DNA from: Ceratodon purpureus
Taxonomy: Eukaryota > Streptophyta > Bryopsida > Pseudoditrichales > Ditrichaceae
DNA: 64,000 nt
Assembly (NCBI GenBank): GCA_014871385.1
Contig: CM026422.1
Coordinates: 26,272,987-26,336,986, forward strand
Direction: 5' to 3'
Shown here: positions 21,481 to 34,500 of the stretch, in pieces
Position numbering within the stretch: the stretch's first letter is position 1
Layout of the letters: each line of letters starts with the position of its first letter
The notes under the pieces: model-generated
What the model saw: only the letters and a program-made list of their open reading frames with translations
Told to the model about the DNA's origin: nothing
Databases searched by the model: none
Translations under genes and position numbers: made by a program

Positions 21481-23922
21481 TCACGAGCCATTCTCCGGAT
21501 AGAGCTCTAAAGATGGTATTGGCTCGGTCTAAAGATGATAAAGCTTAAGCCTATACCTAAAACCCTAAATCCTAAAAATACTAGTGTTTAGGGTTTAGAG
21601 TTTCAATAACACTAGTGTTTTTTCTAATATCCGTGCCTCACCCTTCACTTCTCGCATCATGTCTCTCATTCTTTTGGTTTAATTATCCAATTTTAGTCAC
21701 AACTCAGAACTCCAGCAATCCAATTGCTTTCAACCAAAAACCTCTCCACTCTCTCTTGAATAAAAGCCTCGCAAAATTGGTCTTTTAAAGTGAGGCATCC
21801 TCAAAAACACCTTCCCTTGCAATCCCTAGCCGTTTATCAGTAACTGCCCCTATATACAAACTTATATCTATGCCTATAGGGTTACTATTATCTATCTTGA
21901 ATTCTTATTCCGTAATTTCGTTTTTCACTATTCTTGAGCCGTAAAAAAATTAAAAATAAATAAAATACCTACTCACTAGTATGTTATCTTGGGAAAGTAC
22001 TAATTGTTGGATCTCACAGAGGAGGCTTAGCGGTACTTGGAGGAGATATACAATATGCAAAAAATATAATTGGAAAAAAGTACTTGCAGAGAGGTCACTA
22101 CATGTAGAACTTTTTCTTTATTACATAAAAAATAGAGATTTTGTTCTTTTTTTTTTTCTTTTTTTATAAAAAAAACTTCAAGAATGGACATGGACCTTTG
22201 TTTTGACCGCATGGATTTTTATTCTAACAAAAAACGGTTCATCAAAACAAAAGAATAAGTATTAACACTAACATGAATCATTGTTCTTTATATAATGCTA
22301 TTCATGATGCTACGCCTTTTTGTTAAATCTAAAATTTGGTGCACAAGTAACTAACATCATGTGTATCATTTTAGTACAAAACCTCTAATGTGTTTAGTGC
22401 AAAACATTTATTCATAGACAAGTCAAAGTCAGCTGATTTTTCAGAACTGATTTTGTTTTGAAAGGATAAAAAAGTACAATATTTCTTATTTCAAACTCTA
22501 TAATCTTCTTACCCACGTAGTCAATTTTTTTCAAATTTTATGATCATGATTTTTTAGAAGTTTTAAGTTAGATCCTACGATTAGAGATACAAAAGCAATT
22601 TTGTTTTTGGTTTGTTCACTCTTGCTTCTAAAATGATAGTTTTTGGAGTGTTTTAGGTGAGAAATGGTCACGGCCGATTAATGTATCAAAAGAAATTTTT
22701 ACAAGTTTCTAATCAAATAAAATCTTATACAAGCACAGTTTTAATTTAGAATTTTAGACAAATAAAACAACTTACACTTGCTAAGTTTGAAATGTTAAGA
22801 CATGGTTCTAATGTAATTTCATCCACGCTTCATCCAAAATAATGCACTATGATTTAACATGCTTTTAAGTATATTAAGGAATATTAAATTTTTGAAGTTA
22901 CCTAAGTTTAAAAATAAAATTTAAACATTGTAATGAATATGATGAAAGTTCAATGATGAGTGGTGTTTGCATGGTATGGTTCACCTACTTGTCTATCACA
23001 ATGCAAAACTTTGCTTTTCTTTTTAATCTTTAAGAACTTTATAAATAGAAATTTATGGTAAAAGTTTTTTAAAAATTGGACATTAATACAACTAAGTGAC
23101 GTCTCCTAGCAATGCCAAAAAAAGAAATTCAACATAACAAACATACAATTTAAATTAATGTTTTTGTAAATCATCTTTTGTTACATTGGAGACAACGTGT
23201 TCTTGGTGATATTTGATGTCACTTACATGTAGAAGCATCTTGAATGTTTTATATGGAGACAATGTGAAATGTTCTGGAAGATATCTAGAGGCTTCATAGG
23301 ACGTTGTGTGTGACGTTATCAAGTGTGATGTATGTGCTTATGTCCTATTGTCTCGGATATCAATTATGTCATTTACCGTGTACTAGTGGATATCTATGTG
23401 AACATTCACTATTACATTGTGAACGTTATGGAGAAGTACTTTGAAACATTCCAGTTGAGTACTGCATACATTGTCGCATTTCTTCAATGACGACTCGGAC
23501 GTTTACATGGATGTCCCTAAGGATGTCCACGGAAATGTTTGACGTGGAATTTCATTTCATATATTTGAAAGTATTTTGCACTTTGGGAAAGTGTTTAAAT
23601 TAAATTTGAAAAAAAAATCATAGATTATATTAATAACCAATAACGACATAAATATTGTAGTTACAAAAACATAAATAAGGTTGATTTTTCCCGAAATTCA
23701 CAAATATCAAGAGCTGCATGTTAAAAAATGCATAATATATCCAGATGTTTTTGCAACAACTAGTTTAATAAAATAAGCTTATATTATAGAAATCTATTTT
23801 TGCTAGAGAAGCATTTTTTAAATTTAACAATATTTAATTAATAATAATTTAATATTATCAAATACTGTTAATTTAATTTTAAGATTAAATTTTAATAAAT
23901 TTTATCATATAATATTAAAGTA

Positions 23923-23984
<62 letters not shown>

Positions 23985-24099
23985 AATATTCTAGCTTAAA
24001 ATTTTTATACAACATTTATAAAATGAAAAATATTGAAAATATAAAATAATTAATATAATAAGAATATTCTCAGTTTTATGTTATGGTTTCTTATAGGGA
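21481..24099. other. AT-rich spacer without genes
   Basis: About 2.6 kb of AT-rich DNA with poly-A/T runs and no ORF over 62 codons. An inverted pair of telomere-like motifs (AAACCCTAAATCC and GTTTAGGGTTTAG) sits at about 21560-21600. The motif ATCCTACGATTA near 22573 also occurs near 57012 and, in the form ATCCTACGATTG, near 62788, suggesting this block carries part of the dispersed repeat family described elsewhere. Confidence 0.5.
23926..23979. repeat. (AT)n microsatellite
   Basis: About 27 uninterrupted TA dinucleotides in AT-rich spacer; able to extrude as a cruciform. Confidence 0.95.
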
Positions 24100-25440
24100 A
24101 GTTAGCTTTCAATTTGACACTTCTGTAGATTTTAGAAATTTGATACAAACCTCAAAGACATTAAAAAATATACATGAATAATTTAGAAGATTTATATCAT
24201 GATTCTAGACTTCAAGTAAAACCCTATTTAAGGTTATTGTTGTTCTTGGAGCCGAAACTACAAAAAAACAGACCCCTAGTCATATTAACCTACTGAATTT
24301 TGGAATTAGACATAAAATGGATTTTTAAATCGTATGATCTTGAATCTACCTTGTCTAAAAAGGTATATAGCAATTTAAAGCCCATTCCATTGTACAAATT
24401 GCGAGATTATAAGGTTTGAACTTTAAACTTACTATAAAAGTTTTTTCTGATATTGTTTGATAGTATACCAAAGTTTTGATGCCCAAAAGTATACGTGGCA
24501 AACATTGATGTATAAAGGCTTATTAATTCTTGTAGGTGTGGAAGTTGGATGTACGCTCACAAAGTTTGAGTCCGAGACGGACTTGGAAAGGGGAAAAAAC
24601 CCTTGGTTTTGTGAAAAAAAGGTGTGCCCAAAATGCCCTAAAATTCTCTAAAATTAAAAGTACCAAAAGGGTAAACTTATCATGTTCAATTGGAAATCCA
24701 AATGGTAGATATGTTTATGTCATTGAGAGAAAAAACGGTAAGAAATTTAAATTCAATCACACTAACACTCAAATTTCTGAAATTTTTAAAGTATAAATTG
24801 TGTATTTTTCTATAATTGTGAAGGGTAATTTTAGTAATAGGGGTCTTGTAGATGGACCCCCTGCCACGTCATAGATACTGAGTGAAATTTATTAGGTCTG
24901 GATGAAAAATGAAGATTGGTATAATATTTTATGCCAATGAAAAAAAAAAACTGAATGCAAATTGAGTTATGGATGATAATTGTCATTTGGATGAAATAAT
25001 TTCTGGAATGAAGCCTCAACTCCTTGAGATGGAAATCAATAGTTAGATGAAAAATGTTTATCGGATTAAAACTGTCATTAATGCACAGTATATGAATGAA
25101 ATAAATATTGGGCCTATTATTTTGCAAGTGGCTACCCTTTGAAATTTAGTCTTGTCCTTTTTGCCCTTATGAATGACGAGCAACTTGGGCAAGAAATGGA
25201 AGATTGTAATTGGTTAGTGGCTGCCCAGATTTAAAGCCGATTCTTCTAAATTTCACAACTTTTGAATCGTAACTCCAAATGCTTTTAAAATTGTGCCATT
25301 GGAAATCTATCCTTAAAAACTCTGTATGGTAAAAAAATTAATTAAAAATACTTAAATTTTGGGACCTTAGAATAGCCTACCTAGAAGTGCCACGACCACA
25401 ATGTGGTCTCAAAAACCTTTAGGGACTTAGGCGATGTAAT
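24100..25440 (+). repeat. Dispersed repeat, segment A1 (inverted copy of 55985-57160)
   Basis: Landmarks occur in reverse-complement order at 55985-57160: GTTCTTGGAGCC (24242) against GGCTCCACAAACACC; CACAAAGTTTGAG (24557) against CTCAAACTTTGTG; CCCCCTGCCACGTCATAGATACT (24857) against AGTATCTATGACGTGGCAGG; and CCTACCTAGAAG (25376) against CTTCTAGGCAGG. Identity looks roughly 70-80 percent by eye with many indels. No coding potential is seen. Confidence 0.6.
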
Positions 25441-26099
25441 TCATAAATCATTATTGGAAAGAAAACTACTGGTTTTGCAAAAATGGTTTGAAGAGCATAT
25501 GTTTTCCCCTTGCTTCTTTGCTAATGGATAAAAGAGTAAGAAAAAAATGAATGAATTGGAATACAATCAATCTCAAAGATTCTGGGGCCTCAATTTTAAC
25601 TTCAACCTGATAACTCTATGGAATGACGATACTGTACTAATCAATGTAATTCCCTCTATGGAATCAATGTATTATTCTTTATGAAGTCATAAGTACATTC
25701 AAGAAAAATGCTTTTGATATTTAATATCAATTATAAAGTTTCATGCCTTATCATTTCATTAGGGTTAATTTGTGAAAAACAAACCACGTCGTGACAATAC
25801 AAGATGCAATGTCATGACAAAGGAATGCCACAGTTATGTGTTACACTACCAAACAACTGTTGTTTGAATATTGATAATATATCATTAACCCCTCAAGAAT
25901 GTTTATTCAAATGGGATAATGAATACTCAGGACCTTACCTGAAGTATTAAAAATTAATCTTTTGATGTGAATTATTTTGTGAAGCAAGACTTTTCTGTAA
26001 CCTGATTGTGAAATTTTTCTGGTGCATTTCTGGTTTTTTGGGAATATTTTTATTGAAGAACTTGTTTTCTATTCAATTTGGACAGCTCATAAACATTTT
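25441..26099. other. AT-rich spacer between repeat segments
   Basis: Unassigned AT-rich DNA between segments A1 and A2; no ORF or motif was recognised. Confidence 0.4.
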
Positions 26100-26480
26100 A
26101 TTTTGATCGTGTTTTTTGAAAAAATTATTGTAATATATTCTTAACCAGATTCCTACTCAGACTACCAACTTATCCACGGTGTAGTATACATGAGTTTACA
26201 AGAATAGGCTTCAAAGTTTTAACAAAAAAAAATTCTACAGTTACCAAAAATAAAATTTTAGCCCACTTTGATCTTTACGATTTCACAAATGAAGAAAAAT
26301 CAAGAGTCCAAATTTGATATATAGGTAGTATATCAAGTTGGTTTTATGACTTACAACTAAATATACCAAAAAATGCTTAAATTGAGATTTATTGGGCCTG
26401 AAGTTCAAAGGAGTCTAATTTGATAATTTTGGCCAATTTGCAACAAGGATCTTTGGGATTTAAGTCAATATTTTTATTCA
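26100..26480 (+). repeat. Dispersed repeat, segment A2 (direct copy of 55675-56020)
   Basis: Shares in the same orientation ATTGTAATATATTCTTAA, CCCACTTTGATCTTTA, TCACAAATGAA and the GGTAGTATAT/AAGTAGTATAT block with 55675-56020. Unlike A1, this segment is direct relative to the distant copy, so the two loci are mosaics. Confidence 0.6.
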
Positions 26481-28525
26481 TGTTCAAAATACTAGTTGAA
26501 TATCATATGGATCATATGGATCCTGATACTTCTCAAATTTTTGTAAGACAATGGATATAGAGCTATTATAAATTATTGATGAAGTGAAAAATAATGAGCT
26601 AGTTGTGAAGTTCGGTCATGTCATTGCAATGTCAATAGTACTGTAGAAAAACTATTAGTCGGAGCTCCAAATTCTCTTTCTTTCTACATGAACTAAAAAA
26701 TATTGTTGTCTTTATACTTTTCATCAAATCATGGCGACTTTTCAAATAGTGGAGAAGTCCATTAATCATGAATTCCAAGCTTTGATTGGCCAAAAATGGT
26801 ACTTTGGACCTACTGTATTAGAGGTTTACACTATGGCCAAGATTTCTTCAATGAATGAAAAAATGACATGTATGCCAATGTGGTTGTATTTTTTTGTAAG
26901 GAAAGTTTGCAAAAGGTCAAGTTTCTTCGACAACCTCATAGTCTTAAGCAAGAAACTTGGCCTTCAAAGAATTTCAATTTCATAAGGAAAAAAATACATT
27001 TAAAACTCATGTTTTATGCACTTTTCATATGGTATCAATTTTTCTTCAAGGCCATTTTCAAGACTTTAAAAATACTTTTCAAAACTCCTTTTCCTAGAGT
27101 GACTAATGTATTATTCTCTCTTCTATTGAGTGCTTTCCTTGAATGTCATTTAAAGTGTTTTTCAAGCATTTTTTAGATTATTGGAGTTATTCTTTGCATT
27201 AAGTTACCCAATAGATTTCTCACCATTGACCGGTGGTGTGGTGTGTGGCGTGAAGCAGCCCTTACTCACACGTGACATAGCATCCTGGCACCAGTGAATC
27301 TTTTACTCTGCTGTACAGTACTACCTTCACATGTCCCAATTTATTACTACATAAAAATGCTAGTGAATATGCATTTACTGATTATCAATACAAGGCTAGT
27401 GAAATTACTTTGTACGTCTGTGTTAATGGTGAATGCGGGCTTATTAGACCTTTCATCCGTACAGTCTATTTACCCAGGGGCTCGACTACACTCAAATCTT
27501 CACAAGAACCAAGGGGTCGTTCGCTCAGTTGCCAAGCACAGATTCTCAAGCTCTTGTGAAGTCCAAGCTTTTCCTCAGACATGTGCTCCAGTGAGCTCAA
27601 GTCGATAAAGTTACCGGGAATTAGGTTTGCTATGATCATAGACTCGGCAAATTGAATTCGGCCGACAGGCCATAGACACGTTGACACGCTAACACGCGCC
27701 ATTTAGATATTTAAGGACGCTCAGGTTTATCAAAATGTAATCCATCATAATTCAGAAAACACCTTAACCTCATCACATAATGTGAGTGCTGCTCAGAATT
27801 ATATACCCAGAAGAACTACCTGATCAATAGCCGTATTGACTCGACCTTCAAATGAACCTAAACCTACAAGCCAATTACAATTATATTCCACTCCTAACAA
27901 AGAAGTGAAGAAACTGGACGAATATACTCTCGATGAGATTCAGGACGAAAACTTGAGAGACAGCCCAATTGGCATCACCAGGATGGGTCGACGCTCACTA
28001 CAGTTGGCCAAATCATAAATTGAGCCATAATGAAAAAACGGAGCTGGAAGGTCACATACGGTCCTTGAGCAGCAAGCACATAAATTGAAGGTGACCCAAT
28101 ACTCAGAAGTACACACCTGCAACACGAGAGAGATCATATCAGGAACACCACAAGATTCTTCAAGCGCGAGTTGGGAAATGTTTCGATCCAAGTCTGGAAC
28201 AGGACTTTGATCGACGGATTTCAATAGAGTGAACCCAAGGGTATTTCTGCATAGATGGAAATACAGTTGAACTGCATAAAGACATAGGTAAAGAGAGCTC
28301 ACTGGTGAAGGAGAATCCTGCAGCCTTCTAGCATTTTATGTCTGGCTTTTGTGGGTCTTGTTAACAGAAATCTCCTCCCACCAGGTTGAAAAAATTCACC
28401 GTAGTAATTTTCTATATAATTGAGGGAGATTCTTTTGTCTTCCCTCCCCTGAATGAGGATGAATACACCAGCTGAGATAAAGCACAGCCTGGCATGTATG
28501 AATCTTGTGACTCTTTTCAGAATCG
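26481..28525. other. Intergenic DNA and 3' flank of the importin-11 gene
   Basis: AT-rich to about 27200, then moderate GC. Short ORFs (26731-26985, 26868-27176, 27294-27608) are not supported by motifs. The last 600 bp before 28525 are probably 3'UTR of the minus-strand importin gene, but I cannot place the poly(A) site. Confidence 0.45.
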
Positions 28526-31500
28526 TCATGACTGCATTAGCTGTTGAAGCTGGTCAAGAAGTTTTGGATGGAGCCGACCCATTGCCGTGTTAAAAGCAGC
28601 ATTCCCATGTAGTTGGGCACACGTCTGAAGCTTCTCTTTCAAGAACGGAGCCAGTGGAACCTTGTTAATTGGATCGGCACTGATAACCTGTAGATTTTAA
28701 CCCAGAAGAGGTCGTCAGAAATATACAGAATACATAAAATGAACACATTGATAAATTCCTTTTGAAAATAAACAGTAATAAACAATGTTGAGACGAAAAT
28801 AACCCTTCGCTTACTCGACCTCTGAGATATATCACCTGTCTTTTCCGGGAGTCTTCGCTCACCAAAGGTCCCATTGATCCATCTTCTGTTCCACTGTAGT
28901 CGTAACTGCATTAATGAGAACCAACAACTAATAGTAAATCCCAAATCAAATGAATTCTCTGACCATATGAACCAGGACCCTCAAAACACAGAATGAGAAA
29001 GGATCAGGAAGTCCAGAATCTAACCCCGATGCACCGTCATTCTGGTCCTCCTCTGTCTCATGAAGAACGCTAGTGCAAACACTGAAAGTCGATGAAAAAT
29101 AAATGTCTGAGTTAAACTGTGCTCAAAGGACATATTTGCAATCCGATAAGCATGGATAAAATTAACAAAGAATGCCAACCATATGACAACAAAACTTAAA
29201 TCGAGTAATCGTATTAAACGAGAGATCCAAAGAGCTTCAAAAGCAATCAGCCCCTTGAAGACTTGTGCCTTTTACGAATATGTTGGGGTGAAAAGAATCT
29301 AGGTAGTGTCTGGAACAAGCAAAACATGTTCTAACTCATAATTCTAAATATATAAATGGATAGATTTTTTCAATTCAGTTTGCTTATTTATATAAACAAG
29401 TTTAGTACAAGACCTGAATAAATATGTGACAAAGCTGTTAAAACGACATGCTTCTTAGTCAAAACCCTTTAACTACGCTAAGGTATTTCGACGCACCTCA
29501 AGATTTGTACAAGTCTGTCCAGGACTTGCGGTTGACTAACTGTGAGCAGGATGCAAAGAGCTAGAGCACATAACTTCCGCTTCAACATGCTCGTCAAGGA
29601 ATCCACCTGTGAACCAAAGTTGCTCCATTATGTACACAATTTAGCTGTATGAAGTATCAAAGAACATTGATAATGAACGAAGACTTCACTGATAATTTTT
29701 CTTTGCCAGTCCCCAAAAATTGTGGACTGAGCATAAAAGAGTAAGTCAGGAGTAAAAACAGGAGTACAGAGACAACACAAAGCCATATAACTGTTGTTAC
29801 CTTGTCAAGCCAAGCATCAAAGAAGAGAAAAAGTGCACTCTGGTCCGAGACAGCAACCCCTGACTGCTGTAGAGCAAGGGAAAGAGATGGTTGCGAAGTA
29901 AATTGTGCAAAAAACGCACTGTTTTGGACAAATACTCTTGCTAGCACTGCTCCTGCGGATGCCTTCACGAGGTCACCATCATCACGCCCACTTACGACCA
30001 ACACTAAAAGTTTCTGCGTATCACCAAACTATTAGATAACTGAGAGATAAAGCGGGATCGTGAACTGTCTCAAGAGAACCACCAGGAAGAAATCCCGAAA
30101 CGATATGACTCTAAAACAATTGCAGTAAATGATATCTTCACATGCATCCCACCTTGAGAATGATCGATATATTATGAGCTTCACAAACTATGACTGGTTA
30201 TCTAACATCCAACACGTAGGCAAGAAGACGGCCATCTCAAAGAAAAACATGACATCGTTAATGCCTCTAAAAATTGGGAATTCGAAACCTACTTAGTCTA
30301 ATCCATTCACATTCCGGAAGAAGACTGAAAAACCGTACCTGCAAGATACCCTCCAAGAGTGCAGGCGCATCGACAGGAAAGCACTGTATGGCAGCACACG
30401 TTATGATCTAAGTACGGACAATGTACAACCAGACACGAGTAACACAAATTATCAAACTTCCACAACAAAACTTCAGAAAATTACAGGGTAAAGTACCATG
30501 ACCATTGGAAGCAAATATTACGTAATACAGTGCAGTACGATTTGGAATGTACGTCAGCATGAGCAACGTGCATCTATCTTTCCATGTTAAACAAGTCGAA
30601 TAGACAAAGTAGTAGTCCAATAAAGCACCTGAATGAGAGAATCGATAACAGGGAGGGTACACAACATTCCCCTCTCTTTCACATTCCCAACAACAATCTC
30701 AAAGATTTTCACCACACCACTTGCATGTAACCTCAGAAAGTCAGCTCCTCCAAGGAGGATGTAACTCTCAATGATTGACATTGCAGCCTGCAAGCCCAAA
30801 ATACTTCAGAATATGATCAAATACAAACGGAAGTCGCTCAACAATGCTAATCTAGTACTTTATCAGCAACACCCGAACTAAAATCTTCCAACTTCAGAAA
30901 CTCAGATGAAGAATCGTTGCTATTTAAATCTATGATAAAAAAGAGGCTAAGTAGAAGAAATAAGATAAAGAGTACGTATGAAGGACAGGAACGCGTTAAT
31001 ATGTCAGCTCACCTGGAGATGTTCGAAATTAAGCTCCATCACAGACACAAGATGAGGAAAGAGGTTCATAAGTTGAGGCACCATAAGAGGAGCATTTCTC
31101 AATGTAGTTTGCCACAGCTGCAATTCCAAGTGACAGTGATCAGTCTCCAAAACACATTTGGTTCTACCTTCGAAAAAGGGAGAAAATTCACATGTCAACT
31201 TTCCTCCGAACATGACATTTCAGTGGAAGAAATCCAGATACTTTCCCCAAGGCTACAGGATAGCACGGATAATCATGGGCCCAACTAAAATAATGACTGT
31301 TACATCCAGAATCCAAATGAAGCATGCTGCTGAACACAAGCTAACATACAGCAAGAGAATAAATCACTAACACAGCAAACAGTCAAAAATGAGATCAACC
31401 ACTAAAGATAGCACATCATCAACAAAACAAGTCTGTTAATGGAAACAAGACCCACAAAGTGGTAGAATTACAATACCTGCATACCATCCTCCAACATATT

Positions 31501-34500
31501 AAGCTCATCAGGCTGATTTACATCTGTACTATACTGCAAAATTGGAAAAAGAATCTCATAGCTTATTGGAGAGCGAGGGCCAAGTGCAATCAAAAGACGC
31601 TGGAGTGCAAGCATCACTTGTATCTGCAACAAGCTTTGTCCTTCGGAGTCTTGCCAAACCTACAAATCCCAGGACGGAAAACATTAACATCTATCGATCA
31701 TGCTCAGACGCATGAATTGATTGATACACCTGATGAAAGACAATATACACCAGAAAGTGGGCAAGCTGAAACGACACACAGAAAACACATATACAGCAAT
31801 GCTTCTTAACACTTGATTTTTTGGACCTTTCAGTGCAAAAAGGAGATGGTACATAGAACTATGGGCATTAGTTTAGGTAAAATAACAGCAATCACTGACT
31901 TGGACCATGGTGCACAACGAAATGCCTTACCCGAGGTAGAAATGCTAGAATCTTCTCAACACATGGAACAATCTTCTCTCCTAGACGATCAATTATAAGG
32001 GACACAAGGTTGAAAATTTGAAGCTGCAAGAGGGAAACATCACCACTTAGAAACAACTACTAATTATCAATATCCAATTTCAGCCGAACATTGTGGACCA
32101 AGATTCCAATAATAAAATGAAAAAGCGCAGTAGTTAAAGTCGACAGGTGATGCGAGAGTTGACAAGCCAGACCTTGGAATCAAACTCTTGTGCATTCTGC
32201 ATGAACTGGATCAAAAGCTCTAAACAAGCTGGCACATACTCCACAAACTCCTCTTCGTAAAAATGGACATCATCAATTAAGCTTTGCAATGAGTAGCAAA
32301 CTGCCAACTGTACCCACAAAATTATTATTAGAACATGAAAGATAAGACTCGTTGGTTTCAAATACATCTAGGAGTAAACCAAGCATTGCAACACGTGACA
32401 ACATAAACGTCGATCTGCTTGTAATGAGGTTTGGATAGACCAATTTTATGTACAGGGAATTCCTCACTTGCACTGCTAGGTCGCCATCCCCTAGAAGTCT
32501 CATCAAAGCACTGTAAACAGGCTTCCTCAGCTCATCTTTAATCTGGTGTAAACATGCAAGATCACCCAGAATCAGCTGAAATTGCCATTACCACCTCAGA
32601 ACATGTAATAAATCAATTCAGCCGTCAACTAGTAAAGGCACACACACGTATCTCTGCACTCGGCTTTCTACAGAAGACATGTAAATGCAAATCAGAATTG
32701 ATACAAAGTAGGATAGTTCATGAAGACATGCAAGTCTTCAAAATGCTACTCTCATGTGATAACAGACCTTGTTCACCCATTTTCCCAGAAGCCAAGCAAT
32801 TCTCCGTCGAAGGATTCGGCCATATGGATGAAGATTACTCATTTCATGCACAAGAGCTCCCTCCCACCTGAAACACATATAGAATTCGTCATAATAGGTT
32901 CAAGAGGCAATAGCTTCAGATGAAGATTTTACGCACTACACAACCTCTTTATACTATTCCGGAATTTTTTCCTTCCATAATAAACTCATCGAGTGCTCCT
33001 AATGCCTCGAAGCAGCAACGAACCATATATATTATGTGACAGTTACAAAGCCCATCAAATAATAAAAAGCTAACCAACAAGAAGACGAGACTATAATGGA
33101 TCAAGTCTTGATCTACTCTATCCACGTACAAAATCGGGGACATGGGAGGCAAATGACGACTGAAAGGTACAACATACCATGACTTGAAATCAATATAATC
33201 ATGAAGATCATAATAGGCAGCCCCAACTGCATTGTATGCAGCTTCTTTGAGTAATAGAGCTTGTGTAATCTGGATATCGGCTCCCGGAGCAGCAGGAGGG
33301 CATCCGTCTGATGCTTGTTTTAGTATGCTGACCACCACCGGAGCTAAAAGCTGCAGATGAGACGTAGTAATATCTTAGAAGCACATAAACCAAAGGTACA
33401 TTAAGGAAGCGATTTTGTAATGGGAGCTAAAAGGACTGAGAACCCAGTTTCAGCGAACATGGGCTTAAAGGAAATGTAAAACAGGAAATAGAAACAACAG
33501 GCAGGACCAACTTTGCATACAAACCCTAAACATTTACCGTCAGGAACATACGAACATCAAAAATACGACACTGTATAAGTCACTTGGATCATGCATTCCC
33601 TAAAACAATCAGAGCTGCTCTCCTTGACCCCATCCACATATTTGAACAAAAAACCTAAGATGTGATGGCAGTACAAATAAGAGGACAAAAGAATACCTCC
33701 CGATGAGATTCAAACAGAGCTAGATATAACGATTCGGCACAAGGCCGCAACTTATCCTTGTATTGGACGAGGTCTTGCTCATGATGAAATAATTCAGGAT
33801 CTTGTGCCCATTCCTCTAAATCCGCCGGAGTGAGCATGAAGTATCTGTATATAATGAAGCTCCATTAGCAATGTGAGAAGAATCAGAAGGAACAAAAACA
33901 TCAGAACAAAGAACAACATGATGCAGAAACTAAATCCTGCTGCAGCAATAGGCTTGATTCGATTAGTACTCCTATATTATGATCATATGTAAACACCATA
34001 ACTTCCTCGAAAACATCGATTATCGAAATACGTCATTTGCAAAGAATAAGTGCCAATATCAAAATCAGAAATCAGAAACTCTCTACCTCCGGACAAGAAT
34101 TTCACACAGAACCACCAAGCGCTGCTTGTCTAATAGAGTCGTTACTATTTCTTCAGCCTGTCTTGCCAAATTCCCTTTGGCCTCTTCCAGAGTAGGAGTA
34201 CTCTGCCCAACAACCCTCCCAGACTTGTTGGGCCTGTAAGCAACACATTGAATAACACTCTGAAGAAAGATCATGCACTTGATCAAAAAAGTCTCGAAAG
34301 GAACATTCTCCTCCTTGGATTCTGAAATCTGAGTATAGCAGAATTCCAACACAGGAGGGAGCACTGCTCTGTTGCTAAAAGAATAAGGATGAGTGCATTG
34401 CACTTCTATGAAGATCTTCATCAACCTAAGGCATGCCTTATCCACAAACGCTTGCAAGATCTGTCCATGTTTTAACGCCGTACCTGCAAGATGAGTAAAA

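Noticed and set aside
21560..21600. Interstitial telomere array
   Set aside because: Only two short telomere-like words in inverted orientation are present, not a tandem array.
23926..23979. CRISPR-like or origin-like repeat
   Set aside because: It is a simple (AT)n microsatellite with no spacers, in a eukaryotic nuclear context.
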